From positions 682,001 through 746,000 of the forward strand of contig JAQGEQ010000287.1 of assembly GCA_034620365.1 (NCBI GenBank): a stretch of DNA of 64,000 nt. Direction: 5' to 3'. Shown here in pieces: positions 33,728-46,355 of the stretch. The notes under the pieces are model-generated. The model saw only the letters and a program-made list of their open reading frames with translations. It searched no databases and was not told where the DNA came from. The first letter of the stretch is position 1. Every line of letters starts with the position of its first letter. Both the position numbers and the translations under genes were made by a program. This stretch comes from Pegea sp. RAD2-039 (Eukaryota > Chordata > Thaliacea > Salpida > Salpidae).

Positions 33728-36700
33728 AACTGTAGAGCAGGCTTCTTATAAATCAACTAAAGTTTTTTTTATCTGCAAATATATTTAGTTTTGAAACTTG
33801 TTGAATTTATAACACAAGAATTATTTCAAAATTACTAAAAATATTTTCTATTTAAATCGTTTTTTTAAACCTAAAAAAATCTTATAGACGATTATAAATT
33901 AATCTAATATTCTTTTTTCAATTTTTTAATAAATAAAAATTTAGTTAACATGTTAAAACTGGCATATTTCAAAGTAGAGAACTTTCATTGAAAAATAGAA
34001 ACTTTTTCTAATTACAAAATTTGATTCTAATGGCTTAACGAAGAGCTTTTGCTATTTTATCTTTCGCTTGACTTTGGTGAAACGTTTTAATGTCAAAGTA
34101 CTAAAAGAAAGAAAATCCTATAACAATAGTAACATAGTCAATAACTTCTTAGAGTATTGTTGAAGTTTTAGTGAAACCACAATAATAGCAAAATTCTAGT
34201 TAGTCTCTCATTCTACTTTAAAAAATCAATATTTCGTTATTTATTTCATGTTTTCTTAAAAGTAGGTTAATTTGGTTTCTAAAATCATCGATTACTTCAA
34301 ACTGATAATTAAATACAGAAAAGAAAGATTTTTGTCTGCCTGCAAGCTTTTCTATAAGGCCTTTCTTGATTTTAAAGTTAAATACTTCAGTATAGTTTGA
34401 CAAATTGTACTTGATTAGCAAACAATAATATTTTATGAGCCATACTAAACAAACAAAAGTGAAAAAAAAAACTTTTAAATAATTTCTTCAGCATTTCCTT
34501 TCAACTTGTTTGTAGCAGATTAAATAAAATTACTTATTAAATTACATTTATATAATCGTTATGTTCTATTTTTTTTAAGCAATATGGAATTTCTGTCTGA
34601 AAATTTTCAGAATTGATTTTGCACTAATAGTTGTTTATTGTTTAAGTTGAAATTAATAAGTTTCTTGAAAGCAAAAATGATCAACTTATAAAAAAGCAAC
34701 AATTTTCTTTATAAAGTCAAAATTAATTCATTATTATCTATATTATTTATTAGTATCAAATACAAAACATTTATATACAATGATATAATAATAATAATAT
34801 TTTCTTAAAATTATAAAAGATATTTTTAAGTTAAACAAGACTTGGTTATTTAGTCTTTTTTAAACAAATATAGTTGATGTCTCTAAAAAAACTTCTAACC
34901 AAAGAAACTAATCACGAAAGGTGACAAATATCAAAATTACATATTCTACATTTAAAAAAATATTTTATAACTGCTTAAAAAGTTTATTCAATACTTATTT
35001 TTTAGTTCAAACTATTTTCTAACCAAATGCTCATAACAAGATGGTAATAAATCAAATATCTTGAGGTAGATAAGTATTATATTATTCTTTAATTAGAAAA
35101 TTGAATATTGAAGTACAAAAAGTAACTTTACACATTAAACGAGAAGAAAATTAAATAATAAGTTTTTTGAATTATTACAAAGTTTAACAAAAGTATATTT
35201 CAATTTATGCAAACCAAAAGAAATTGTTCAGTAAAGGTTTCTTCGTTAGCAAAAAATTATTGTTCAAAATTAAAAGTGTTTTTAATAAAATCATATCTAC
35301 GACTTTTTCATAATTTATAAGTAATCTAATGCAAGACTTGAATTAATATGATATATAAGATAACACAAAAACCAGTTTGGAATTTACAAGGTGGTCCTTC
35401 ACCCGGTTTTACTAAATAGTATTTTAGTAAATTTTTGGCCACCTATATTTTAAAATAGAATATTTCAATTTTTTCAGTTTTTGGATAAATTTCATTAAAC
35501 TACTTTAATAATAGAATAATGTTAGGCTGCAATTTCAATTATGAAAATTCATTGCTACTTTTAAACTTCTTAATCTTGATTAGAGGATAACTCAGAAATC
35601 TTTCCACAATAATGTTGATATTTTTGAATAGCAGTTTTTGTTAATTTTGAGAAATTTTAAGACTATGTACTGTTGTGAACGATAATAGACTTTATACTTA
35701 GTTAAACAACGGCTAAGATTGTACCTTTATTTTGTTTATATGTATTAAACTCTATAAACAAATCTTATTTAAGAAAATTATACTGTATTGGATATAAGAC
35801 AACGTATTTGATGCTAAGTAAGTTTGAACATTTAGTGTTTCTTTAGTAAACTAATTAGATTAAAAATTTTGTCAGAAGAAGGTATTTACGACAAAAAAAT
35901 TTTGTTAAAAATTTAAATTTTTAACTTACAACTATTACAACAAAATAATCTGTTTTAAGCTTTTAAAAAATTTGAAAAATAATAACATCAACTTAATTAC
36001 TTAATATTCATTAATTGATGACATTTCAGTTAAAGGTTTAAACTTTTTAGCTTACAGTTTGAGCTAGCTTTTGTTGAGTAATATTATAATGAGATTAATT
36101 ATGCAATTATGTTCAAAATTTGCAATAAATCTCAAATTTGAAAATATGAAAAGCTTACTTTTAAGCTTTACTATGCATCATAAAATCAGTAAAAATATAT
36201 AAACTTTAGGTATCAGGAACCATTTTAAAAATATCTAAATTATTTATAAATCAAATCATGTTGTCAAACATATTGGAAATTTATACAGCCATCTTTTTAA
36301 AGTACCATGAAAAGATGGTTTTGTGTAAAATCTTGTTCAATAGCTTCTAAAAGAAACAACACTTCAGGAAAATAGATAAAAAATATGAGAAAAAGTTTAA
36401 AAAATCTATGAACAGAAGAAGCAAATAAAACAAATCTTGATTTTTAGCTGTAAATAAAAAGCTTAAAGTTGGTTTTTTTATTGAGTAGTTACTATTTGCT
36501 AAAATCTGTGACATATAAATCATAAACTTTAACATATTAGTTAAGTTATCAAGATTTGTAGATGTTTAAAGTTGTGAAAATTAAATTCCTTTAGTCAATA
36601 AAAGTAATTTACTTCTAATGTTTTTATTAAATTTATATTTTAAATAAACAAATGATGAATGTTTAATTAAGGTTAAAGAAACATTATGAATTGTGAATTT

Positions 36701-37430
36701 GTTCTTTTAACTAGATGGATGTAAAAATAATTCAAACCATAAAATTGTTTGCTAGAAAATAACCCAAAGTGAAGATTGAGAAAGACTTACAACAACACCA
36801 TTGAAATTCATTTTTGTATCAAACTATTGAAATAAAACTTGATGGGTGACTTGTAAAAGCAAAATGAATATCTGATATTTTTGTTCCAGAATTTTTATTA
36901 GCATATTTGATACTTAAAATGAATTTGGTTTAACATAATAGCAATGATAGAGATATAGGAGAAATTCCAGCAATTGAATCTTAACTAAATGATGCAGACA
37001 CAAATAAAGAAATAATAATCAAAGAAGTCTGATTGACAGTCAGCCAGGTATGTAAACATTTAGTGAAAAAACAAAAAAGTAAGAAAAATTTGAACATGTT
37101 GTTGATATTTTGAATTAGAAGGAACAGATTAAGTTTCATCTAGTTCTTTGTAGAGTCTAAAAACTGAAATCTTTACACAGCGCTATTTGCTTATTATCAT
37201 AATTGGTAAATCAAAAGGTAATTTCGAAAGTATACAAAATTGTACCATAATTACATTTGTTAAAATGATTTCAGGAAAACACATATTTAGTAAAAAAGTA
37301 GAAAAAAATCCACAAAAAGTATTTAAGTAAATGCAATAAAAATATTCACTTTTCATCAAATGTATCGTTGCAACCATCATTTGTACCACTAGTCAACATA
37401 TTTCTTACAAAAGTGAAGTGATGATTGATG
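33728..37430. other. 3.7-kb AT-rich gene desert
   Basis: Long AT-rich sequence upstream of the unrecognised gene and downstream of the MPP7-like gene. Only short frames without splice partners or composition change; nothing supported. Confidence 0.5.
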
Positions 37431-40400
37431 TTAGAAGTCTGTCCACTCAAGTGGGACAAACTGTGAATGGTTCTGAATTATGTGGATGACTGATTTTAAT
37501 TCTTCCAAAGCTGCTGGTTGGCTGTCATAGACGAGAGAATAATCGAAGAATTGTGAGAACTGGGACTCCATTTGACGAGCTCTTACGATCAGGTGATGTA
37601 ACTCGAATTGCTGAAAATAAAATCGATAAAGAAGCAGTTGATGAAGTTGATGAAACTGACAGTCAGTCCATTCAAGTTTTCTCTTTCTAGAGTCAACCTA
37701 GGTCTTTGAAGAAGTGGAGAGAACTGATTGACCTCTCCAGGATCTGTCTCCATTGATGGAGGTTTAATGAAGATCACAAAAGGTCTCAATTCTTTTGTTC
37801 GAAGAATACCAAGAGCCTAGAAGAAGATGAAGACTAATTTGAGTTAGTGGACCAAATATCAAATTACTTGTGGACTAGGGGTTAGGACACAAATTTGGTG
37901 GTTTCTGGTCACCGTTTTCACGGCCTCGATACTTGTTCCGTATAAATTGCCTTTATATTCACCAAATTCTAAAAATCTGAATCGAAATTGGATTAAATTG
38001 AATCAGCAGCAGCAGTTGTTGTACTTACTGCTTCTTCTTAACTCCTTCTTCCATGACTGATCGACTTACAAACTGATAATCCACACCATTTCGCTCTTTT
38101 CCTGATTTGGCACGAGAAGTATCTGATGAAAAATCAATTGTGTCAACAGTTTCAGATCTAGATGAAAATCAGGAAAATAAACAATCAATTACATACGAGG
38201 TACAGGTACTCCGTATAAAGTTGGATTAGAATTGATAAGTCGTTCTCTCAGTTCGTTTCGACCTACTCCTGCAGGACCAACTAGCACGATAGGGCGATAT
38301 GATCTGGTGGAAACAGGAGAAGGAATCTCAGCAACAACTTGATATGGAGGAAAGAATGGAGGTTGAACAGTTGATGAAGCTGCTAAAGATGAAAAAAGCT
38401 TTTTTGTCAACGTTTGTAAGTTGAAACTAACCTGTCTGTTGTAAGGTTTTCAAACGCTCAGTCACGCTCGGATGGTTTTTACGACGAAAGCTTGCTTTAA
38501 TAGAGCTCCCTGTGGATGAAGACTTATTGAAAGTTGATGATTGTACATCTTATCATCTACTCATATCAACTAATATAAAGAAGCGTGCATAAAATTATCT
38601 TCAATTTCAACTGATCTTTCGATTTTAATGAGATAATAATCGATGCTTTCAACACAAACTGTAATTAGTGGTCAGTTGTACTTACAAGCTGTACGACGTT
38701 CCCTGTTTATCAAACTCATATTACTTCCTTTTATCGACAAACTTTCGTTCAATTTCTTTCGCTTTTCAATTTGTCGACGCAATTTTTCCCTCCTAAAAAC
38801 AGATCATTTGGATCACGAAGGTCGTGAACAGAACGAATTAGTTAGAAGCGTGTTACAGTAAAATGACATTAACGCTTTTTTATGGATTTTAGAAATCTGT
38901 ATCAAATGTAAAATATAAATTTAATGATTTGAAGTTCCTGTATCTCCTCGACTCATCTCTCTCACTTTTGGTTGAAAACCGCGTGTGAAATTACAAAATT
39001 AGTCACGTGACAGCTAAAAACCAACTGCTACACGAAATTGGGAATTTTATGAAGAAATTTGCGTGTGCCGTCATCAAAGTCTTAACAGCTAATCCCAGTA
39101 AAATCTTACTTTGTTTGAAGAGTTATACTCGGAATAATTCCAGCTCTAGTAAAACGTTTGTGTGTAGATTCGTTGAGAAGTAGATGTAATCCACATTGCA
39201 CCTGGAAAAGATGGAGATTTTGAAGGCTAGAAAGTTGATATGCTTTCCACTACCTTAGTAGCTTGCCACCAGGAAGCATCATCTTTTGACATTACTCGAA
39301 GTACATCCCCGGCTTCAAATGCTAGTCCTGCTTTAGCACAAGGAATTAAATCATCTGATTTAGGATCAAAAGAGAAATGTGGTCGAATATAAATCTGCGC
39401 GAAGATAAAAAAACATTAAAAGAATTTCAAAAGGTAGAATTGAGTGGTTTAAACAAAAACAGATCTACTTCAACTGAAACACTAAATAAATAGAAAAAAT
39501 AAATAATAATTTCATAAATATTCGAAATTTTGGAAAACTGTTCTCACCAGAAACATCTATTATTAATCAAGTGGCTAGACATGTTGACTCACCGGCACAA
39601 AGTCATCGTTGTTGTTTGTCTCACCAGGGATTAGCTTCAATGTCAAACTACCTCGAAACTTAAACAGAAATTGAGTCACATCTTCTAGAGTTTGATCTTT
39701 AGTAGATTGTCCGTTTATCTCCACTATAATGTCGTTAATATGTATCAGACCTGTTGGAAGTTGAATAGATTTATTTAAGTAAAAGTGTCTTTCAAATGAT
39801 TGATTCTCTAAGTGGTTTTTAATAAATTCAATTTTATATTTTACGATAATATTATTTTATTTAAATTTAAACCGAAAAATATTCAATTATCTATTTTTAT
39901 GTTTCATATGATAAATGTGAAATTCTGAAGTAATATAATTGGACAATTTTTATAATAATAAAGAAAATTTGAATAAAATTGATTTGTAATTGAAGATTAT
40001 TTTCAGAGGACTTATTTAATTTTTGGTAAAAATTTTTGACTACTATGAAAATGTTGACCAAAACTTTACAGTTATTGCAAACGCATGTAAACATCTGCAC
40101 TAGAAAGGTTTGATAAGGTTGAAATTAATGAGACAGGCAGTAAAGTTAGAAGGTAACAACAAACAGACATCCAAAAAAATATATCTGTTTATAAAATTGA
40201 AAGCAAAAAGTTTACAAAAGAAATATAAATGAAGCAAACCAACTTCTTCAAGTTCTTAAAGTTAGCTTAAGATACAAAAAGATAAAAGTTTATTATTGGA
40301 CTTGAAAAAAACAATTGTGATTTGCTATTACGAGCTTGAAAAAAGATTTTGGTCATAAAAAGGAATTAAAAGGTTTTTCATAAACATCCCACATGTTGAT

Positions 40401-42298
40401 AACTTGACAGAACCTCTGTTTGTTAAACACAAGAAAGCATAACAACAAAATATGATGTAAACAAACAAACAGACCTTCGCGTTCAGCTAAACCTCCGTGA
40501 AGAATCCGGGCGACGATGATGTTCTCATTTGAGCAATCATAAGCAATTGTAGCTCCCTAAAAATCACATTTTAATATTTTAGAAATATTTACATCACCTT
40601 AAAAACACAAAGTAAAAACACAAAGTAAAAACACAAAGTAAAAACTTTTTAATAAATTTTTTATAAATTTTAAGAGATGAATTCAAACTTACTAGAGGTT
40701 CATCAGTTTTTACTAAACGCACAACTTTTATAGACTCTTCAATAACACCATCACTACATACACTCTTGTCGTCATCAACAAACTCTTGTAAAATAGGTAA
40801 CCCGTACTCCTGGTAGTATTTACACAGTCAATTTAAAATGTTCAAGAGTTCAGAACATTTTTGAGTAATTTTAAAGGAAAGATTATTATCTTCAGAAATG
40901 ATAAAAACTCTAACGCTTACAAGTAAGTTTACAAAACAAAAACTCAACAAAAATTTGAAAAAGTTGACTAAACACATCAGCAAAATAGTCATACTATTAA
41001 CTCTCAATAATCTAAGTTATCAAAAGAAAGAATACTTTTAATCTATCACTAATAGTGTAATTATATAACTGACTTTTTTTGATAATTGGCTATAACAAGA
41101 CAAAAGTGCTTTCAGATGACAGGTTTGTAGTAAAGTTAACAAGTTTCCTAGCCTACCATTGTTATCTGTAACTTTCAATTCATCTAGCTAAAAAGTAAAA
41201 AATAAAAAGTTGTTAAATTATCTGAGATATTTATAGTTTGTTTTGATGTCTAATTAATTATTCCTAATTTGAAAGTTTAATTTTCATTTAATCATCTAAC
41301 CTCCTTAATAAGAACTTCAAAATCAAACTCTTTAGGACTTGATTTCAAAGTTGTAAGTAGATCATGAACCTATGTGAAATTTAAAGTTAAAATTGATTAT
41401 TAATCAAAATAATTAAAAAATCTTTCAGTATCGATAATTTGTTGCATTATTGAAAATAACCATTAGATAAAAATGAAGTTAAATAATAATTATCTCACAT
41501 GAACTAGATGATTATCTGAAAGTTTTTCTAATATTGTAATTAATTGTTTGCTTTCCTCCGTATTTTCATTTGTTTCAGAATCTTTCAGAAACTTAGTAAG
41601 TTTTGTAACAGACTCAATGGAAGATGTAGCTAAAATAAATCAAAATATTTACAAAAAAACAAAAATTATTTACTTTAAAAATAAATAAAATATGAATGTT
41701 TACATTTGAAACTAATATAGATAAAATATGACACAATTTACATGATAAAGTTCAATCTAACTTTATTTATAATAACTTATTTCCAAGTACATAAACTTAA
41801 TCTTTTAATTAAACTTTATTTTGATTAAACCACTAAAAAAGTAGTTTCTCAATTTTCAAGAAACTTTTGTAATAATTTTTTTCAGTTCTGTTTAGAAATT
41901 TTAAAATAAATCAACAAAAATATATTCAAAAGATAAATTTTAAACTTTTATATTAGTGAAAATATTAAATCAAAAGTTCAATAAAAATTATAATGCATTG
42001 AATAAAATAAAACTAAATACAGAATTAATTAAATCTGTTAATTGCTTTAAATATGCTAAAAAGTATTACAAATCCGTTGTATTTACGATTAATTGATTGG
42101 TAAAAATCAGACAAATATTATCATCAAATTAACATAAATGTCGTTGTTAGTAAATTTACAGGATATTTTTTATAGGAATAATTATTAATAATTTTACAAT
42201 TACAATTAAACTTAATTAATTTCATCAAAATAAATATATAATTAATATTAAGTAATGTTCATACAAAAATCAAATAATTAAAGGCAGAACTCACTCAT
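37431..42298 (-). CDS. MPP7: MAGUK p55-type scaffold, MPP7/MPP3-like (L27-PDZ-SH3-GK)
   Basis: Sixteen coding exons (minus): 42298-42295, 41629-41499, 41369-41301, 41187-41074, 40809-40693, 40556-40475, 39750-39593, 39394-39254, 39201-39110, 38792-38686, 38509-38432, 38382-38197, 38122-38029, 37968-37869, 37816-37661, 37610-37431; phases close, 602 residues (human MPP7 576). L27 region 1-106 (VHDLLTTLKSS..., LLTLLQTCHLKALLS). PDZ about 130-215 with the carboxylate loop PLGATI and GLIHINDIIVEINGQ. SH3 about 226-300 (IYIRPHFSFDP, DDASWWQATK). Hook/linker with a basic REKLRRQIEKRKK stretch. Guanylate-kinase-like domain about 390-602 (PIVLVGPAGVGRNELRERL, GEYKGNLYGTSIEAV, ending FVPLEWTDF). PLGATI and FVIFIKPPS favour MPP7/MPP3 over MPP5. 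The family scaffolds the Crumbs/DLG polarity complex at junctions. The first coding exon contributes only ATG plus one base. Confidence 0.93.
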
Positions 42299-43673
42299 TT
42301 CAGTTTTAATGACTTTTTACAAATAAGATATGGAGCACTGAATAAATAAAGCCAATCTGTTAAAAATATTATGATGAATTAAACAAGATTTTTAGCATAA
42401 TATATACAACTAAATTTAGAAAAAGGATAATAAACTTTTTTTAGGAAAAAACATTTATAAACAGAATAGTAGCTTAAACTTCTACTTACCAGTTTAAGCT
42501 AAATTAAAAGTACAAAAATCATAAAACAAATAAGTCAACAGCTATATTCAAGAAAGCGTTTAAAAGCCTTATCTACTTACAACAATAGCTATGCACTAAT
42601 ATGACTTTTTCGGTTAATGTCTTAAATGAAATACGACTATAAAGTATCTTGCTTATAAGCTGATTCATACCGCTTAATAAAATTTACGATTGAAAAAATA
42701 ATTTCATGAAACTTTTGAGTGACACTTCTATAATTCGTGATTCAAATAATTGTCAAATAAAAAATGTAAATAAGTGTTATAGATTTCTAAATGCACTTTA
42801 TGATTTTACTCTTCTGGCTTTATTAATGTTTCTGTCTTTTAAACGATGTAAATTTTATTAAAGTTAAGCCATTAATACTTGTTTTAAAGTATCAAAATTC
42901 TTAGCAGTCATCGTACACCATATTTAAGCCAATCCTTATTTGGTATCATCAAAAAAGATAATGTTTGTATCTTTTTTATTAGGTATCTCATTTAACTTAG
43001 GAAAAATAATACTGATCAATAACTAAGTTAAAAACTAAGTTCCAAATGTTCGATAATAAGATTTATTTATTTCACTGAAAATTTCTTAAACACTGTTTAC
43101 TGAAACTGTATTGCCTACCTATTATGCAATAAGCATTTTTTAACTTTATCTCTTCAAAAAATATATATTTTAGCTCAAAAAAGTTTTCAACATTTATTTT
43201 ACTTATAAAATTATTTTTGAAAAATGTAATCTTCTTCCATATAAGTTGTAACTCAAAAAAATCATAGCAACATTAGATACGATACATTCTTTCTACATTA
43301 TCGATAATTTAATGTAGGAATTTACAATTTAAAAATTAAAGATTCAGTTGCAGTTTACACAGCAAAGGGAATATCAGAGAGTATTGAAGAAACTACTTTT
43401 AGAATGATCAGGATTGTATCATAAGAAAGTTTTTATAACCAAGTTTTGTAAAAATATATATGGAGATAAATATATTTAAAGTTTGAAAACTAAGTGAGTG
43501 CCTGCAAACATGAAAAAGCTCTCAGAATTTGAGTCTAAAAACTAGTTTTTCAAAAACTCTTCTGAAATTTCTCGAAATGATAGCTTCATCATTAAGGGGT
43601 TTTAAAAATTACAAACTTTCTGATTTTATTATTTGCACGATTCATAAATATTTTATTGAGTTGTTCAGAAATA
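42299..43673. other. Spacer MPP7-like / NME6-CSKMT
   Basis: About 1.4 kb of AT-rich DNA between the MPP7-like start exon and the stop of the next minus-strand gene. It should hold the MPP7-like promoter. Nothing else seen. Confidence 0.5.
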
Positions 43674-45275
43674 CTAGCACACTTTAGTGATAGTATACAA
43701 ATAAATTGGTAAAGTGTTACCAGAGACATCTAAGTCAGAATAAGAAACTTTAATTCTATTTTCAATACAATTAAGTATTGGTAATCTTGATTCAGGACAA
43801 TCAGTTGTAACTTGTAAAAGCTTTCCACCAACTTTCAACACCCTAACCACTTCAAATAGCATCATCTGAACACGCCTTGTACCGTCTTCATTATGACGTA
43901 TTACAGCATCAGACGTTCCCTTATCTAATATTAGCATTGCACTGTTATCATTATAGGGAAGAGACTGAGTGATATCACAATTAACAAATGTACAATCGCA
44001 GTCAGTTTTAGCTGACAATAATCGCAAGCTTTCTAACGAAACATCCAAACAATGTACTTCAAATTGGCTAAAGTCTTTCTTGATTGAAGGGGCAAGTAAC
44101 GAAACCCCGCTTCCAAGGTCTAAAACTAAATTATTTTCACTAGATGATTGTAAATTGTGACCAATTTGTTGTATTATGTTTTCGTAAGTTGTAAACCATT
44201 CCAAATCAAATTTCTTGTTATTTGTTTGTTTATGTTTGTAATATTTTGACCAAGCATTTGAATCACCCAAGTGTTTACCTAACGTTTCTGAAAAACAAAA
44301 ATAATATCTAAAAAGTACTTTTTAAATTTGCGTTTTATTAAATTTCTAGATTAAACATCATCCTTATAAGTAATATCTAAATAATACTTTAAAAAATTGT
44401 AACCTGTTAAAGGTAATTCTTTTTTATTATCTACTAATCTGTGAACTTTACAATCAGTATCATATTCAAATTTTTCATCTATATATTGTGATGACTGTTT
44501 AGTCCAAAATAGATAATTAAAGTTTGGAAAAACGAAATTAATTTCTTCTTCTGCTGATGTTGAGGAATCTGAACCATGGGCTGAATTTCTTGTATCAGAT
44601 AAACCAAATCGACCTCGAAAAGTAGATGGGTTTGTGAATTTTGTCTGTGATAAAAATCCTCATAAAAGTACATAAAAAAACAAGCTACAAGAATATATAT
44701 TGTATAATAAATATTAATATTTCATTAAACCAAAAGTATTTTAAAGCATTTATAATAGCAAATAATTAATAACAATTATTAAATATTAAATAATTAACAA
44801 TGTTGAAGCTAAAACTGAACAACCTTAAAGTCAGGTTTATAAAACTTAATTAACTTTGATAAAAAAGTAAATAAAATAATATTTTTATTATAGTTAAAAG
44901 ATTATTCAATTAAAGTAGTTGTAAATATATAGGTTAGAGACACATATAAGTTATATAACTCACTTGATATACTTTAGTTGGACCAATAAGCTCTCTCCAG
45001 TCACTTATAGCATTGCTTTTACCAAGAACAAAAGCAACTAATGGTCCAGAAGACATAAAATCAACTAATCGATTAAAGAAAAATTTCTCTTTATGTTGTT
45101 CATAAAATTTTCTAGCAGTTTGCTTAGACCAATAAGTTTCTTCTCTTTCAAGAATGTAGAATTGATTAGACAAAATTTCTTTCTCAATCCAAGACATACA
45201 GTACGGCATGCATGCTGTTGAAGGTTTTATCAAAGCAAGTGTCAACTCAACTCCTTTCAGCTTGTTTATAGCCAT
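43674..45275 (-). CDS. NME6-CSKMT: Apparent fusion: NME6-type nucleoside diphosphate kinase + CSKMT/METTL12-like methyltransferase
   Basis: Three exons (minus): 45275-44964, 44404-44644 (read downward), 44287-43674; phases 0 and 1 close, 388 residues. Residues 1-~165 are an NME6-type kinase: VELTLALIKPSTA, EKFFFNRLVDFMSSGP and NSAHGSDS with the phosphorylated histidine at 127. Residues ~190-388 are a class I methyltransferase: KFDLEWFTTYENI, SAM motif I VLDLGSGVS (239-247), LILDKGTSDAV and a C-terminal strand. These features follow CSKMT (METTL12), which methylates citrate synthase in mitochondria; human NME6 is also mitochondrial. The methyltransferase exon has no usable in-frame ATG ahead of its domain; its frame runs straight to its acceptor, and the 1+2 phase joins it to the kinase exon. 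A trans-spliced separate transcript is the main alternative. No clear mitochondrial presequence is visible at the N-terminus. Confidence 0.83.
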
Positions 45276-45879
45276 TTAGACATCAAATAGAATATTTATC
45301 AAAATCATAAAAATCTAACCTTTAGTTTAGTACTAAAAATTCATAAAAAACTCAAGATAAAAAATCATCTAAGATAAACCATTCATTAAATAAGATTAAA
45401 TAAAAAAACTTAATTAAAAATATTAATTTTTGCAAAAGATGAACTTTTAAAACTAATTTATTTGATGATGAAAACTAATTAATAACAAATTAATTTCTCA
45501 TGAAAGTTAATTTTAACTTTTCAAGTTCAGCTTATACATATAAAGCTTTTTGTAAAATTATAAAAATAAACTTCAGTTAGTTTTTACAGCAATGCGAAAT
45601 AATGTAATCATAATTTTATCAATCTTTACACCAGCTTTTAATTACATTTAATAAAAATAATATGTTATAATGTTATTAAAAAGTATTCAAACAAAATTAA
45701 ATAAAATTGTTTAATTGAGTAAAGTTTTTATACGTATTTCTACGACAATCATTTAATAATATCTTAGATTTCTATATCTTAGTATAGTATATAAGTCAAT
45801 TGGTTTTTCAATAATTAATGAAATCTGTTATTCAGCATTATAAAATAACCATTAGGTTATTATTACTTAAAATTTATTC
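45276..45879. other. Upstream flank of the NME6-CSKMT gene
   Basis: About 600 bases, AT-rich, must hold the promoter. Nothing else supported. Confidence 0.5.
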
Positions 45880-46215
45880 ATAGCTGGGGAAGCACCTAAC
45901 TTTTTTTTGGCCGGCTTTAATTTTGGAGTTTTTCGTCTCCTAGAAGTTGTCATTAACCAAACTCACAGGGATTTACCGCTAGACTACGGAGACATCTAAT
46001 AATAAATAGCATCAAGCCGGAGTTGAAGCCTCGTATTCAGCTCGTCACTGTACTCAGTGTAGTTATGGCAGTTCCTGTAACGCCAGCCAGGTGCAGCTGC
46101 ATCAGTCCTTCTGTTCCGCTGCATAACCTTGTTGACGTGGAAAGTGGAATCCTACTGCATGGACAACAACTGAATCTCCATAATATCTGCCCTGAATTAC
46201 AGCATAGCATAACGT
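45880..46215 (+). mobile_element. tRNA-derived SINE, copy 2 (rearranged)
   Basis: From about 46020 to 46195 the plus strand matches the body of copy 1 (minus strand at 25250-25450), including ACGCCAGCCAGG and GCATCAGTCC. The preceding 45925-45985 segment matches copy 1 in the opposite orientation (GGCTTTAATTTTGGAGTT..., CTCCTAGAAGTTGT). Its minus strand shows a box-A-like TAGTCTAGCGG at 45976-45986. The locus is therefore two SINE pieces head-to-head. Confidence 0.55.
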
Positions 46216-46318
46216 TTCTCAATATATATCTGAAGAATGATGAGCTTATGATTTACAGAACAAGTTAAATAAAGGACGGTACGATTATCAACGAATATAG
46301 AAAATATTTTATTTCAGT

Positions 46319-46355
<37 letters not shown>

